Positions 1 to 7,087 of a stretch of DNA of 64,000 nucleotides are shown piece by piece; position 1 is the stretch's first letter; every line of letters begins with the position of its first letter. The notes under the pieces were generated by a model. It worked only from the letters and a program-made list of their open reading frames with translations. It was not told the DNA's origin and made no database searches. Source of the stretch: JAFGXT01 sp963677165 (GTDB lineage: Bacteria; Verrucomicrobiota; Lentisphaeria; Victivallales; SZUA-371); assembly GCA_963677165.2 (NCBI GenBank), contig CAXXSX010000002.1, forward strand, positions 2,480,001-2,544,000, written 5' to 3'. Both the position numbers and the translations under genes were made by a program.

Positions 1-610
1 AGAATGTTGTAACAGTGCCACTTGTGGCTCTCACTGTTTCAACGCTACCGCTAATCCACAGGACATTTGCCGCGCTGTTTTTGTCATGACGTGGCCAGGC
101 TACGGCCTGATTAAAGTCGGATTTTGAATTTGCCCAGTAGTATCCTCCGCGATTGGAATTGAGGACGTCTGTGGCTGCGTCGACCAACAGTACAGTAGCT
201 CCGGGATGTTTTACTTTATTAACTTTCTGGGCTTCCAGAAAAGTATGGTTAAAACCATAGCTGATACGTCCCCAACAAAACATTTCAGTACGTGTATACT
301 GAGAGCGGACGATGCGGTTTGCGTCTTTGGCGCAGAAAAAGATATTAGCTCGTTCTCCGCAGCTTGCTACATATTCTAACAGGTCCAGATGCCAACGTGG
401 AGGTCCGGATATTTTACGTTTAGGGAAGTATTCTTTATTATCGTCCAAGTAAAGTACGAATGCGGTACCTAACTGTTTCAGCTGACTGACACAATTAATA
501 CAGTAAGCCTTTTCGCGAGCTTTGTTCAATGCAGGAAGCATTAAACTTGCCAGAATTGCGATGATGGCAATCACAATGAGAAGTTCAATAAGGGTGAATT
601 TCCTAATCAT
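1..610 (-). CDS. H-X9-DG type pseudopilin, C-terminus cut by window edge
   Basis: Reading down from an ATG at 610 the frame stays open to base 1, giving 203 residues with no stop, so the 3' end lies outside the window. Residues 1-25 are a type IV prepilin/pseudopilin leader and hydrophobic helix (MIRKFTLIELLIVIAII), with the methylation Glu at position 5 after the predicted cut. It continues with the LPALNKARE segment shared by this family. The usual C-terminal H-X9-DG signature is degenerate: the His of WPRH is followed by 11 rather than 9 residues, and DG is replaced by SG. It is divergent from the AraC gene at 801, which probably controls it. Such proteins are processed by prepilin peptidase and inserted in a type II secretion/pilus-like assembly. 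The exact role of this subfamily is unknown. Confidence 0.85.
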   Translation of the reverse strand, partial: MIRKFTLIELLIVIAIIAILASLMLPALNKAREKAYCINCVSQLKQLGTAFVLYLDDNKEYFPKRKISGPPRWHLDLLEYVASCGERANIFFCAKDANRIVRSQYTRTEMFCWGRISYGFNHTFLEAQKVNKVKHPGATVLLVDAATDVLNSNRGGYYWANSKSDFNQAVAWPRHDKNSAANVLWISGSVETVRATSGTVTTF

Positions 611-664
611 TTTAATCTCCAAACTTTGATTTGCATTAGAAATGCTTTTTAATAGTTGAAATTA

Positions 665-693
665 ATTATATCATTTACATTTGGAAAGAGCAA
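665..693 (-). promoter_or_regulatory. Candidate sigma70-type promoter for the pseudopilin at 610
   Basis: On the minus strand, TTGCTC (693-688) is followed after 17 bases by TATAAT (670-665). This leaves a leader of roughly 45-50 bases to the ATG at 610. The -10 is perfect and the -35 matches 4 of 6. Found by eye only. Confidence 0.5.
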
Positions 694-702
694 TGAAAAT
701 AT

Positions 703-729
703 TGTAACAATAGTATTGATATTGTTACA
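703..729. promoter_or_regulatory. Perfect 10-bp palindromic operator between divergent genes
   Basis: TGTAACAATA (703-712) and TATTGTTACA (720-729) are exact reverse complements separated by 7 bases. The site sits upstream of both candidate promoters, centred about 58 bases before the predicted minus-strand start and about 65 before the plus-strand start. That is a position typical of an activator serving two divergent promoters. The obvious candidate ligand is the AraC-family protein encoded at 801, though that is an inference. Confidence 0.55.
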
Positions 730-745
730 TTGCTATAAAACACTA

Positions 746-774
746 TTGTTTTTCTCCTTGAGAAATGCTACAAT
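746..774 (+). promoter_or_regulatory. Candidate promoter for the AraC regulator at 801
   Basis: TTGTTT (746-751), a 17-base spacer and TACAAT (769-774) lie shortly before the ATG at 801. Both boxes match the sigma70 consensus partially. No clear Shine-Dalgarno sequence precedes the start codon. Confidence 0.45.
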
Positions 775-800
775 TAAATTAATTAATAAAAGTCATTTTT

Positions 801-1664
801 ATGGATTCCATCAGACAACAGTTTATCGAGATTATTGAAACTGCAATTGCCGAAGTAAAACTGAGAGAAATTATCTTTCCAAAATCTCATCCGCTTCCTA
901 ACGAGAACGCTTATGCGCATCCTTGTCCGCGTCTAATTTTTTTATTAAGCGGTAATTTCTGGATGAAAGCAGCAATTGGTGGTGAGATTACTGAACAGAT
1001 ATATAAGCCGGGACAATGCATTTTCTCCGCTCCATACTGTTGGACTCAAAATCTGTTCCGGCTAAAATATTCATATTTTTCTGTAGTTTTCTTTCCCAAT
1101 TATATCCGAATGTTAATGCTTGACAGCGAATTGAATTCACAGGTGCCAATGATAACTTACCATACTCACTCTGCAATTAATTCAAAAGGAAGATATTTGA
1201 TTAATGCATTATGTGAATCAGCTGCTGGTGCCGCCAATAAACTTGCTGATAAACAGGCTGTGCTTATTCTAAGAGCTCTTCTTCTGGAAGTGGTTATGCA
1301 TATAAAAAGCAGTCCGGCAGCCACTTTGGAAAGTAAATCCTTGCATGTATTCAGGAAAATAACCGATTATATAATCGAAAATAGTTATAACGCTGAATTT
1401 TCCCGACAACATATTTGTCGGGAGTTTTGCCTTTCAACTGGACACATAAGCCGCCTGTTCAAACAATTCAGTCATGAAAGTTATTCCCAATTCCTAGTGC
1501 GCATTAGACTTGAGAAATCCCTTCATTTTCTAACCTGTTCAAACTTGACGATAAGTGAAATTGCAGATAAATGTGGGTATTGCAATGTCAGTTATTTTAT
1601 AAAGGCATTTAAGCAATGTTATAATATTTCACCGGGAAGATTTCGGAGCAAAAGCAGTTTCTGA
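801..1664 (+). CDS. AraC/XylS-family transcriptional regulator
   Basis: The protein has 287 residues. The first ~170 form a cupin-like sensor domain typical of sugar-responsive AraC proteins, with an early FPKSHPLP stretch and a PGQCIFSAP turn. Residues ~185-285 carry the double helix-turn-helix: FSRQHICREFCLSTGHISRL is the first helix pair, and ISEIADKCGYCNVSYFIKAF followed by SPGRFR is the second pair with the family's usual ending. It is divergent from the pseudopilin at 610 and shares with it the palindrome at 703-729. By analogy it activates one or both genes on sensing a sugar; the ligand is not visible. The ATG at 801 is the only start giving the full sensor domain, but no strong ribosome binding site is present. 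Confidence 0.88.
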   Translation: MDSIRQQFIEIIETAIAEVKLREIIFPKSHPLPNENAYAHPCPRLIFLLSGNFWMKAAIGGEITEQIYKPGQCIFSAPYCWTQNLFRLKYSYFSVVFFPNYIRMLMLDSELNSQVPMITYHTHSAINSKGRYLINALCESAAGAANKLADKQAVLILRALLLEVVMHIKSSPAATLESKSLHVFRKITDYIIENSYNAEFSRQHICREFCLSTGHISRLFKQFSHESYSQFLVRIRLEKSLHFLTCSNLTISEIADKCGYCNVSYFIKAFKQCYNISPGRFRSKSSF

Positions 1665-1712
1665 AATAACAAAAAGATCTCTGATCTCCTGCTCTTGTAT
1701 TCAAAAGAGTCT

Positions 1713-1824
1713 TGCGAAATGCGCGAATTTTGGTAGGACGTGCCGTCTCCCGGGATTTTGTGCTCTAATACAAAATAGCTGACGGTTACGGGAACCGTCA
1801 CTACCCGGGAAAATGCATTTCGCA
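1713..1824. repeat. Long imperfect palindrome between convergent genes
   Basis: Outer arms TGCGAAATGC (1713-1722) and GCATTTCGCA (1815-1824) are exact complements. Inside them ATTTT/AAAAT (1727-1731 with 1810-1814), GGTAG/CTACC (1732-1736 with 1801-1805) and GACG/CGTC (1737-1740 with 1796-1799) continue the pairing with small bulges. Further inside are two smaller hairpins, ATTTTGT...ACAAAAT and the GACGGTT...AACCGTC at 1781-1799. The element fills the gap between the AraC gene (ends 1664) and the isomerase gene (ends 1862 on the other strand). It could be a two-way terminator, a structured RNA, or a miniature palindromic repeat. No T-run typical of an intrinsic terminator follows either arm. 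Confidence 0.5.
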
Positions 1825-1861
1825 CGAGTCTTTGTAATTCAAATGTGGAAGGATATTACAT

Positions 1862-2695
1862 TCACTTCTTTTCGGAACTTCTGTCCTGATTACAAATCCA
1901 ATTATAATTATCTTGAATAGAACGAAGTGTAAATTCAGGATTCGGAGGACTAAGCACTTCATAAGTAATCAAACCGCAAAAACCGTTGTTTTGTAACTCG
2001 TGGTAGGTTTTCTGCCAGTCAATTGTTCCTTCTGATGGCATTAGATGCAAATCATAATGCCCTGAATTATCGTGGATGTGAATGTTCAGAATGTCAGGTC
2101 CACATGTTGAAATCAACTCAAGCAGATTGTTATTCATATTGGCATGACCGGTATCAAGGCAGTATCCAACTCTTGAATCGTTAACTTTTTCAACAATATC
2201 AACAAGGTCTTCAATTGAACACGCAAGACAACCCGGCAGCATATTTTCTACTGCAATCTTTATGTTTTCCGGAACTATGGTTAAAATTTCCCTTATACTA
2301 TGGACTACTCTATCAATCAAATCACTGATTTTATTCCCGGGAATAACTTGAGTTCCCGGATGAAGAACTAGTACATTCGTTTTCAGCTGCTGTGCAATCT
2401 TCACGCATTTGTGAATTTCTGTTACTGCTGAATTTCTGATATTATTATTTGAACTTGACAGGTCATAGTTATGACCAAACGGAAGGTGCATCGATGGCAC
2501 ATTGATGTTATGTTGCTGAATGAACTTTATCATTCTGTTTAAATAATTTAAGTCACAATAATCGAAATGATGGCGAACTGCACACAGTTCTATATTGTTT
2601 ATTCCAGCATCTTTGATCATTTCAAGTTGTTTTTCATCCATGTGACCTTCGTTTATCAGGCTGGCTACTGCAATTGATGCTTCATGATTATTCAC
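1862..2695 (-). CDS. Sugar phosphate isomerase/epimerase-like TIM barrel
   Basis: This 277-residue protein belongs to the xylose-isomerase-like TIM-barrel family (AP endonuclease 2 fold). Metal-binding strands are recognisable: VLVLHPGTQV, IAVENM with the conserved Glu, GYCLDTGHANMN with Asp and His, and LNIHIHDNSG followed by GTIDW. A final Glu lies in LITYEVLSPP. Family members isomerise or epimerise sugars and polyols using a divalent metal. The substrate cannot be read from sequence. The gene is 45 bases downstream of the FadR-type regulator on the same strand, so the two probably form an operon. No signal peptide is present, so it is cytoplasmic. Confidence 0.82.
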   Translation of the reverse strand: MNNHEASIAVASLINEGHMDEKQLEMIKDAGINNIELCAVRHHFDYCDLNYLNRMIKFIQQHNINVPSMHLPFGHNYDLSSSNNNIRNSAVTEIHKCVKIAQQLKTNVLVLHPGTQVIPGNKISDLIDRVVHSIREILTIVPENIKIAVENMLPGCLACSIEDLVDIVEKVNDSRVGYCLDTGHANMNNNLLELISTCGPDILNIHIHDNSGHYDLHLMPSEGTIDWQKTYHELQNNGFCGLITYEVLSPPNPEFTLRSIQDNYNWICNQDRSSEKK

Positions 2696-2739
2696 ATGTA
2701 AAGCTCCTCTGGTAAAATGAACATGTGATAAGGTTTCCC

Positions 2740-3450
2740 TTATTTATTTGTCCAACTGATTTTTTTGTTAAGTTGTGGTTTTAAGTGTTTTCTCATTGTC
2801 CGTTGAATTTTCTCTGGATCCATTGTTTTTATTGCTTCCAGGACAGTACGATGGGTGGTTTGTCCCGGATCCAAAAAACGGTTTTCAAAGTTTGGATTTG
2901 CGGTTTTGACTCGTGTTTCATAGTCGTTAAAAAACTTGATTAAAATACTTTGGAATGAAGCTAGTGACTTGCAGTGTGTTGCCTCGTATATGCGTGAATG
3001 AAATTCACAGTCACATGCCAGATAATAACGAAAATCAGCTGGCTTTAATTCTTCATGGCCCACAACCTGATCCAGTTTTTTGATATCATCCGAAGTTATA
3101 TTTTTTACCAGCAGGTCAGCCAGTCCAAGTTCAATCGTAATCCGCAGATTGAAAAAATCCTGCTGTTCACGTTCTTCCAGAAAATCAGAATTAACAACTT
3201 TTCCAATGGTCTTGAAAATATTGGGTTTACTGATAATCATGCCTCGTCTTTTTCTTGAAGAAACTAATCCAATCATACGCAAGCGGCTTAATGCCTCACG
3301 GACAATTGGACGACTAATTTGAAGTGCTTCAGCAAGCTCTGCTTCCTTGGGTAAATTATCGCCGGGAACTAAGTGCTTTTCTCTGATAAAATCATACAAT
3401 TTGTTCTCAACCTGATCCACCAATGATTCTTGAATAATTGGGGTAATCAT
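2740..3450 (-). CDS. GntR-family (FadR/FCD subfamily) transcriptional regulator
   Basis: The protein has 236 residues. Positions ~8-75 form the GntR winged helix-turn-helix (PKEAELAEALQISRPIVREA, then LRMIGLVSSRKRRGMII). Residues ~100-225 form an all-helical FCD ligand domain with metal-binding-type histidines (ACDCEFHSRIYEAT and later TTHRTVLEAI). FCD regulators usually repress uptake and catabolism of sugar acids. It lies directly upstream of the isomerase at 1862-2695 and probably controls it and itself. A strong palindrome 59 bases before its start (3509-3531) is a likely operator. The start ATG at 3450 is preceded by GGAGAC. Confidence 0.88.
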   Translation of the reverse strand: MITPIIQESLVDQVENKLYDFIREKHLVPGDNLPKEAELAEALQISRPIVREALSRLRMIGLVSSRKRRGMIISKPNIFKTIGKVVNSDFLEEREQQDFFNLRITIELGLADLLVKNITSDDIKKLDQVVGHEELKPADFRYYLACDCEFHSRIYEATHCKSLASFQSILIKFFNDYETRVKTANPNFENRFLDPGQTTHRTVLEAIKTMDPEKIQRTMRKHLKPQLNKKISWTNK

Positions 3451-3508
3451 AAATTGTCTCCATTGGTATCTGTTCTTGATTTGTCTATAAATATACTACA
3501 GTTGTAAT

Positions 3509-3531
3509 ATATGTCAATATGTTTGACATAT
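3509..3531. promoter_or_regulatory. Candidate operator of the FadR-type regulator
   Basis: ATATGTCAA (3509-3517) and TTGACATAT (3523-3531) are perfect 9-bp inverted arms around a 5-base spacer, upstream of the regulator's start at 3450. Position and symmetry fit autoregulation by a dimeric GntR-family protein. No experimental basis. Confidence 0.5.
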
Positions 3532-3722
3532 TTAGTGGCTTTACTGAGAATATGATTTAATATCAAAACAAGTTGGATTGAAAATTTCAGGATTGACCAA
3601 AGTAGGGACAGCTCTTAATAAGAGCGTTCATCGTATCAGCGACAGTAATATCATATTAAATTTTCATGGATAAACTGCCGCGCTGTGTTCTCTGTGATAA
3701 AAAGGGGAGATTCGAAGCCTAT

Positions 3723-4814
3723 CTATTTCTTTTGTCTGGAGAAGAAATGTTTGGAGTCGCCCCATTCGCCGTAGCCGACTTTCTCGCCCACGTTTTTGAT
3801 CTGGCGTTCCAGGCCGGCGCGGGATTCATAGGCGTTTTCATCGGTACTGGGCTTGTTTTCGTACAACTGGTAGCCTTTGCGGTATCCTGTGTCTGTTGCG
3901 TTCGGCATAATAACGTTGCCGCCCGCCAGCAGTCCCATTTCGCGTCCTTGCGGATGCAGTGCCTGCAGGGCAGTGGTTGAAGCAATGTTTATATCTTTCA
4001 TCACTAACCGGGTGGTGGCGATCATTTTCAGTCCGCGTTTCAGCTGTATGGCTTCATCATAATCTTTGGCCTTTTCTGCCAGCGGAGTTTCGTGATGTAC
4101 CAAATATGGTCCCATTCCGATCATATCAATATCAAGCTTTTTGTAGAGTAACACATCGTTAACCATCTGGTCAATGGTTTGTCCCGGAACTCCGATCAGT
4201 ACGCCGGTTCCGGTCTGGTAGCCGATTTTTCGCAGGGTCTTGATACAGCTAAGGCGGGTATCGAAATCGTGGTCCTCGGGATGCAGACTGCGGTATAGTT
4301 CGGGGTCCGATGATTCGATTCGCAATAGATAACGGTGCGCGCCGGCTTCATACCAGCGGCGGTAGACTTTTTCTGTTTGTTCTCCGAGGCATAGCGTGAT
4401 TCCAAGTTTTCCATCAGTACGCTGTTTGATTTCACGCACAACCCGTTCAACCATTGAAACAAACTCTTCATCGGTACGTTCACCGGACTGCAGTACCAGT
4501 GATCCGTAGTTGTTTTCATAGATCCACATGGCGGTATCGATGATATCTTTTTCGGGAATCATAAAGCGTTGAGCGTTTTTATTGCTGCGCCGGATTCCGC
4601 AGTACAGACAGTCTTTGGTGCAGATATTGCTGAACTCTATAATGCCGCGCAGGTACACGGTCTGTCCCACATACTTCTTTTTGACTTCATAAGCCTTTTT
4701 GTACAACCGGTCAAGATCGGCATCGTCTTCCAATGATAAGAGGTATTTCAAATCCTCACGGGTCAGGTCCGTTTCGCTGTCAACTTTTGCAAATATTTTA
4801 TCGAGTTCAGTCAT
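3723..4814 (-). CDS. hydE: [FeFe]-hydrogenase H-cluster radical SAM maturase HydE
   Basis: This 363-residue radical SAM protein carries the cluster motif C65-x3-C69-x2-C72 within SNICTKDCLYCGIRRSN, followed by a BATS-domain C-terminal half. The RGIIEFSN lead-in, the GIRRSN sequence after the cysteines, the LRIESSDPELYRSLHP segment and the length match HydE rather than BioB or HydG. HydE helps build the dithiolate-bridged di-iron subcluster of [FeFe]-hydrogenase together with HydF and HydG. No hydF, hydG or hydrogenase gene is in this window, so it is an orphan here. The related PylB and unassigned HydE-like proteins are possible alternatives. Upstream (4815-4931) no strong promoter is evident. 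Confidence 0.85.
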   Translation of the reverse strand: MTELDKIFAKVDSETDLTREDLKYLLSLEDDADLDRLYKKAYEVKKKYVGQTVYLRGIIEFSNICTKDCLYCGIRRSNKNAQRFMIPEKDIIDTAMWIYENNYGSLVLQSGERTDEEFVSMVERVVREIKQRTDGKLGITLCLGEQTEKVYRRWYEAGAHRYLLRIESSDPELYRSLHPEDHDFDTRLSCIKTLRKIGYQTGTGVLIGVPGQTIDQMVNDVLLYKKLDIDMIGMGPYLVHHETPLAEKAKDYDEAIQLKRGLKMIATTRLVMKDINIASTTALQALHPQGREMGLLAGGNVIMPNATDTGYRKGYQLYENKPSTDENAYESRAGLERQIKNVGEKVGYGEWGDSKHFFSRQKK

Positions 4815-4917
4815 AATCTCTTATAATGCCATTAATTCAGTATCAATATCGTCTGAACAATAATGTACAGCCTGACAGGGAAATTTCATTACTTTTGCGA
4901 AAAAAATAAGTAATAAT

Positions 4918-4932
4918 GTCCGTTGTACGGAC
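4918..4932 (-). terminator. Weak hairpin at the end of the UDP-sugar dehydrogenase gene
   Basis: GTCCG (4918-4922) pairs with CGGAC (4928-4932) around a 5-base loop, overlapping the stop codon of the gene above. On the minus strand a run of seven T follows, but only about 14 bases after the stem. It is a weak terminator candidate at best. Confidence 0.3.
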
Positions 4933-6227
4933 TATAATCTGGCGTCGACGATTTCACGCGGCAGGCAGTTCTTTATATCGTAAATAACGATGTTCTGCTT
5001 GTTGAACTTGGAGAAATCCAGTTCCTGGAATTCTTTATGTCCTACAGCAAGAATAACTGCGTCATAATTGCATTTCATGGTAGTAAGGTCTTCACGGTTT
5101 TCGATCAAATCAATGCCGTACTCATGTTTGACTTCTTCATGGTCGGCCCACGGATCGTAAACGTCTACTTTGCACCCGAATTCTTCCATACCGCGGACCA
5201 CGTCGATTGCTCTTGAATTGCGGATATCCGGACAGTTTTCTTTAAAGGTAATACCGAGAACCAGTACTTTTGAAGAATTAATCACATGGTCCTTCTTTAT
5301 CATCAACTTGATGACTTGAGAAGCCACGTAGCTGCCCATACCGTCATTGATGCGGCGTCCGGCCAGAATGACTTCCGGGTGATAACCCAGTTCCTGGGCC
5401 TTTTGGGTCAGGTAGTACGGATCAACACCGATACAGTGTCCGCCGACCAGTCCCGGACGAAACGGCAGGAAATTCCATTTGGTACCGGCAGCTTCAAGAA
5501 CTTCAGTTGTATCAATACCAATATGGTTGAATATTTTCGATAGCTCGTTCACAAAAGCAATATTCAGGTCGCGCTGAGAGTTTTCAATTACCTTGGCTGC
5601 TTCAGCAACTTTCAGAGAAGATGCTTTATGGGTTCCGGCTTTAATAATACTGCCGTAAAGCTTGTCTATGATATCGGCCGCTTCGGGAGTCGAACCACTG
5701 GTAACTTTTAGAATCTTAGTGAGGGTGTGTTCTTTGTCGCCCGGATTAATGCGTTCCGGGCTGTAGCCGCAGAAGAAATCCTGATTGAACTTGAGTCCAC
5801 TGATTTCTTCCAGAATGGGGACGAGTTCTTCTTCGGTGCATCCCGGAAAGACTGTGCTCTCGTATATTACGATGTTATCTTGCGACAAAACCTTTGCGAC
5901 AGTTTCGCTTGCCTTTTGCAGGGGGGTCAGGTCGGGGCGATTGTATTGATCAACTGGTGTTGGAACGGTAACGATATATACATCACAGTCTTTAATGCCT
6001 TCGAGAGAATTTGAAAACTGCAGGCTGACAGCTGATTTTAACTGCTCTGATGATAACTCCAAAGTACGGTCAACTCCGGATTCGAGTTCGGAAATGCGTT
6101 TTGCGTTAATATCGAAGCCGATCGTATGGTATTTTTTCCCGAATTCCGCCGCTAGAGGGAGGCCCACATAACCCAGGCCAATAACAGCAATTTTAAGGTT
6201 TTCCAGAGATTTATTCAAGCAACTCAT
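4932..6227 (-). CDS. UDP-N-acetyl-hexosamine 6-dehydrogenase (TviB/WbpO-like)
   Basis: The 431-residue protein belongs to the UDP-glucose/GDP-mannose dehydrogenase family. It has an N-terminal NAD-binding Rossmann motif (IGLGYVGLPLA, residues ~16-26) and the TVPTPVD strand at ~88-93. The catalytic cysteine is C265 in VGGHCIGVDPYYL, and the C-terminal UDP-binding domain includes GITFKENCPDIRNS. The sequence is closest in character to the Vi-antigen TviB group, which oxidises UDP-GlcNAc or UDP-GalNAc to the uronic acid using two NAD+. The product would feed a surface polysaccharide. No glycosyltransferase neighbours are present, so the pathway is incomplete here. Its start is at 6227, after AGGAGC on the minus strand. 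Confidence 0.85.
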   Translation of the reverse strand: MSCLNKSLENLKIAVIGLGYVGLPLAAEFGKKYHTIGFDINAKRISELESGVDRTLELSSEQLKSAVSLQFSNSLEGIKDCDVYIVTVPTPVDQYNRPDLTPLQKASETVAKVLSQDNIVIYESTVFPGCTEEELVPILEEISGLKFNQDFFCGYSPERINPGDKEHTLTKILKVTSGSTPEAADIIDKLYGSIIKAGTHKASSLKVAEAAKVIENSQRDLNIAFVNELSKIFNHIGIDTTEVLEAAGTKWNFLPFRPGLVGGHCIGVDPYYLTQKAQELGYHPEVILAGRRINDGMGSYVASQVIKLMIKKDHVINSSKVLVLGITFKENCPDIRNSRAIDVVRGMEEFGCKVDVYDPWADHEEVKHEYGIDLIENREDLTTMKCNYDAVILAVGHKEFQELDFSKFNKQNIVIYDIKNCLPREIVDARL

Positions 6228-6606
6228 TAATGCTCCTGAGAATGAAACTGTAAAATTTAATTTCTAAAAATTTATCATGTAATATCTTTTTTTTCAAGCA
6301 GCTTTAGTGTATTGGGCAATTTCTTATGTATCCTGTAGTTTTTGGATGGTGAACTGTCTAAATTTTTCTTTATATTCGAAAAAAAGTGATTTTATAGTAA
6401 CAGCCTCATTGCCATGTTGTTAACGGTAGATTTGTGCGGGCGTGTCAATAAAAGTTGATATACCCGGAGTTTTTGTGCTTGATTGTTTGTTTGGTGTAAA
6501 CAGCTGATAGAGATAGGTGTATGTCGGTTTTTATACTGTTGGCATGCTTCTTTCGAAGTTTTTTCAAGCACAATTATAGAAAAATATGACCGGAGGCAAA
6601 CGTGTA
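6228..6606. other. 379-base divergent intergenic region
   Basis: This region separates the UDP-sugar dehydrogenase (minus) from the response regulator (plus) and must hold both promoters. It is AT-rich and no ORF with a ribosome binding site was found. A small CTTC-N4-GAAG palindrome lies at 6546-6557. No promoter pair with good spacing stood out by eye. Confidence 0.4.
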
Positions 6607-6978
6607 ATGGCAAATATACTCGTTGTAGATGATGATGATGATATAAGAGAAACTCTTGTTGATGTTATCAATGCCAGGGGTCATCATGCTTTTGGTGCCA
6701 GTAACGGCAGAGAAGCAATAGAAATAGCCGGATTGGAACGGCCCGATTTACTTATTACTGATATCATAATGCCGGAAAAAGATGGATTGCAGACCATCAT
6801 TGAGGCTAAGAAAAGATTTGGAAACATCCCAGTTATTGCGATGTCGGGCGGGGGGAGAATACCTGCCTCCGTTTATTTGACACATGCCAGAGCTTTGGGG
6901 GAAATGAAGACTCTGGAAAAGCCATTCAAAGTTACCGCTCTTCTTGAAGCGGTGAACGAGATGATTAACGGAGCATGA
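6607..6978 (+). CDS. Stand-alone receiver (CheY-like) response regulator
   Basis: The protein has 123 residues and is a single receiver domain with no output domain. The acidic pocket is in ILVVDDDDD (residues 4-12), the phosphoacceptor is D52 in LLITDIIMPEKDG, the switch Ser is in VIAMSGGG, and the conserved Lys is K105 in LEKPF. I chose the ATG at 6607 because GGAGG lies at 6592-6596 and the receiver fold starts there; an in-frame ATG at 6586 lies before this site. It precedes the hybrid histidine kinase at 7088, from which it is separated by a terminator-like hairpin. It is likely the kinase's phosphorylation partner or a phosphate sink. The downstream output is not visible. Confidence 0.88.
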   Translation: MANILVVDDDDDIRETLVDVINARGHHAFGASNGREAIEIAGLERPDLLITDIIMPEKDGLQTIIEAKKRFGNIPVIAMSGGGRIPASVYLTHARALGEMKTLEKPFKVTALLEAVNEMINGA

Positions 6979-7020
6979 TATCGCAATTGAGCCTGGTTGA
7001 AAGGTGATCGAGGAGGGGGT

Positions 7021-7065
7021 GCCCGGTTGTAACTTGGAGGAAGTTGCAACCGGGCTGTTTTTTTT
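7021..7065 (+). terminator. Terminator/attenuator hairpin between receiver and kinase genes
   Basis: GCCCGGTTGTAACTT (7021-7035) pairs with AAGTTGCAACCGGGC (7041-7055), with a single G-T wobble in 15 pairs. The loop is GGAGG, and eight T follow directly (7057-7064). This is a textbook intrinsic terminator, but it lies inside an apparent two-gene operon only 23 bases before the kinase start. It could therefore lower kinase expression relative to the receiver or act as an attenuator. The purine-rich loop resembles a Shine-Dalgarno sequence. Confidence 0.8.
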
Positions 7066-7087
7066 GTCAGCAGTTGGAGAATGTTCA

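Noticed and set aside
656..838. 60-codon ORF across the AraC promoter region
   Set aside because: It covers the palindrome and promoter boxes, has no ribosome binding site, and overlaps the AraC start in another frame.
3666..3980. 104-codon plus-strand open frame over the end of hydE
   Set aside because: Most of it overlaps hydE antisense; its composition reflects the other strand's codons.
7004..7087. Upstream GTG start extending the hybrid kinase by 28 residues
   Set aside because: The extension would be translated through a 15-bp terminator hairpin and has no homologous domain; ATG 7088 has a GGAG before it.
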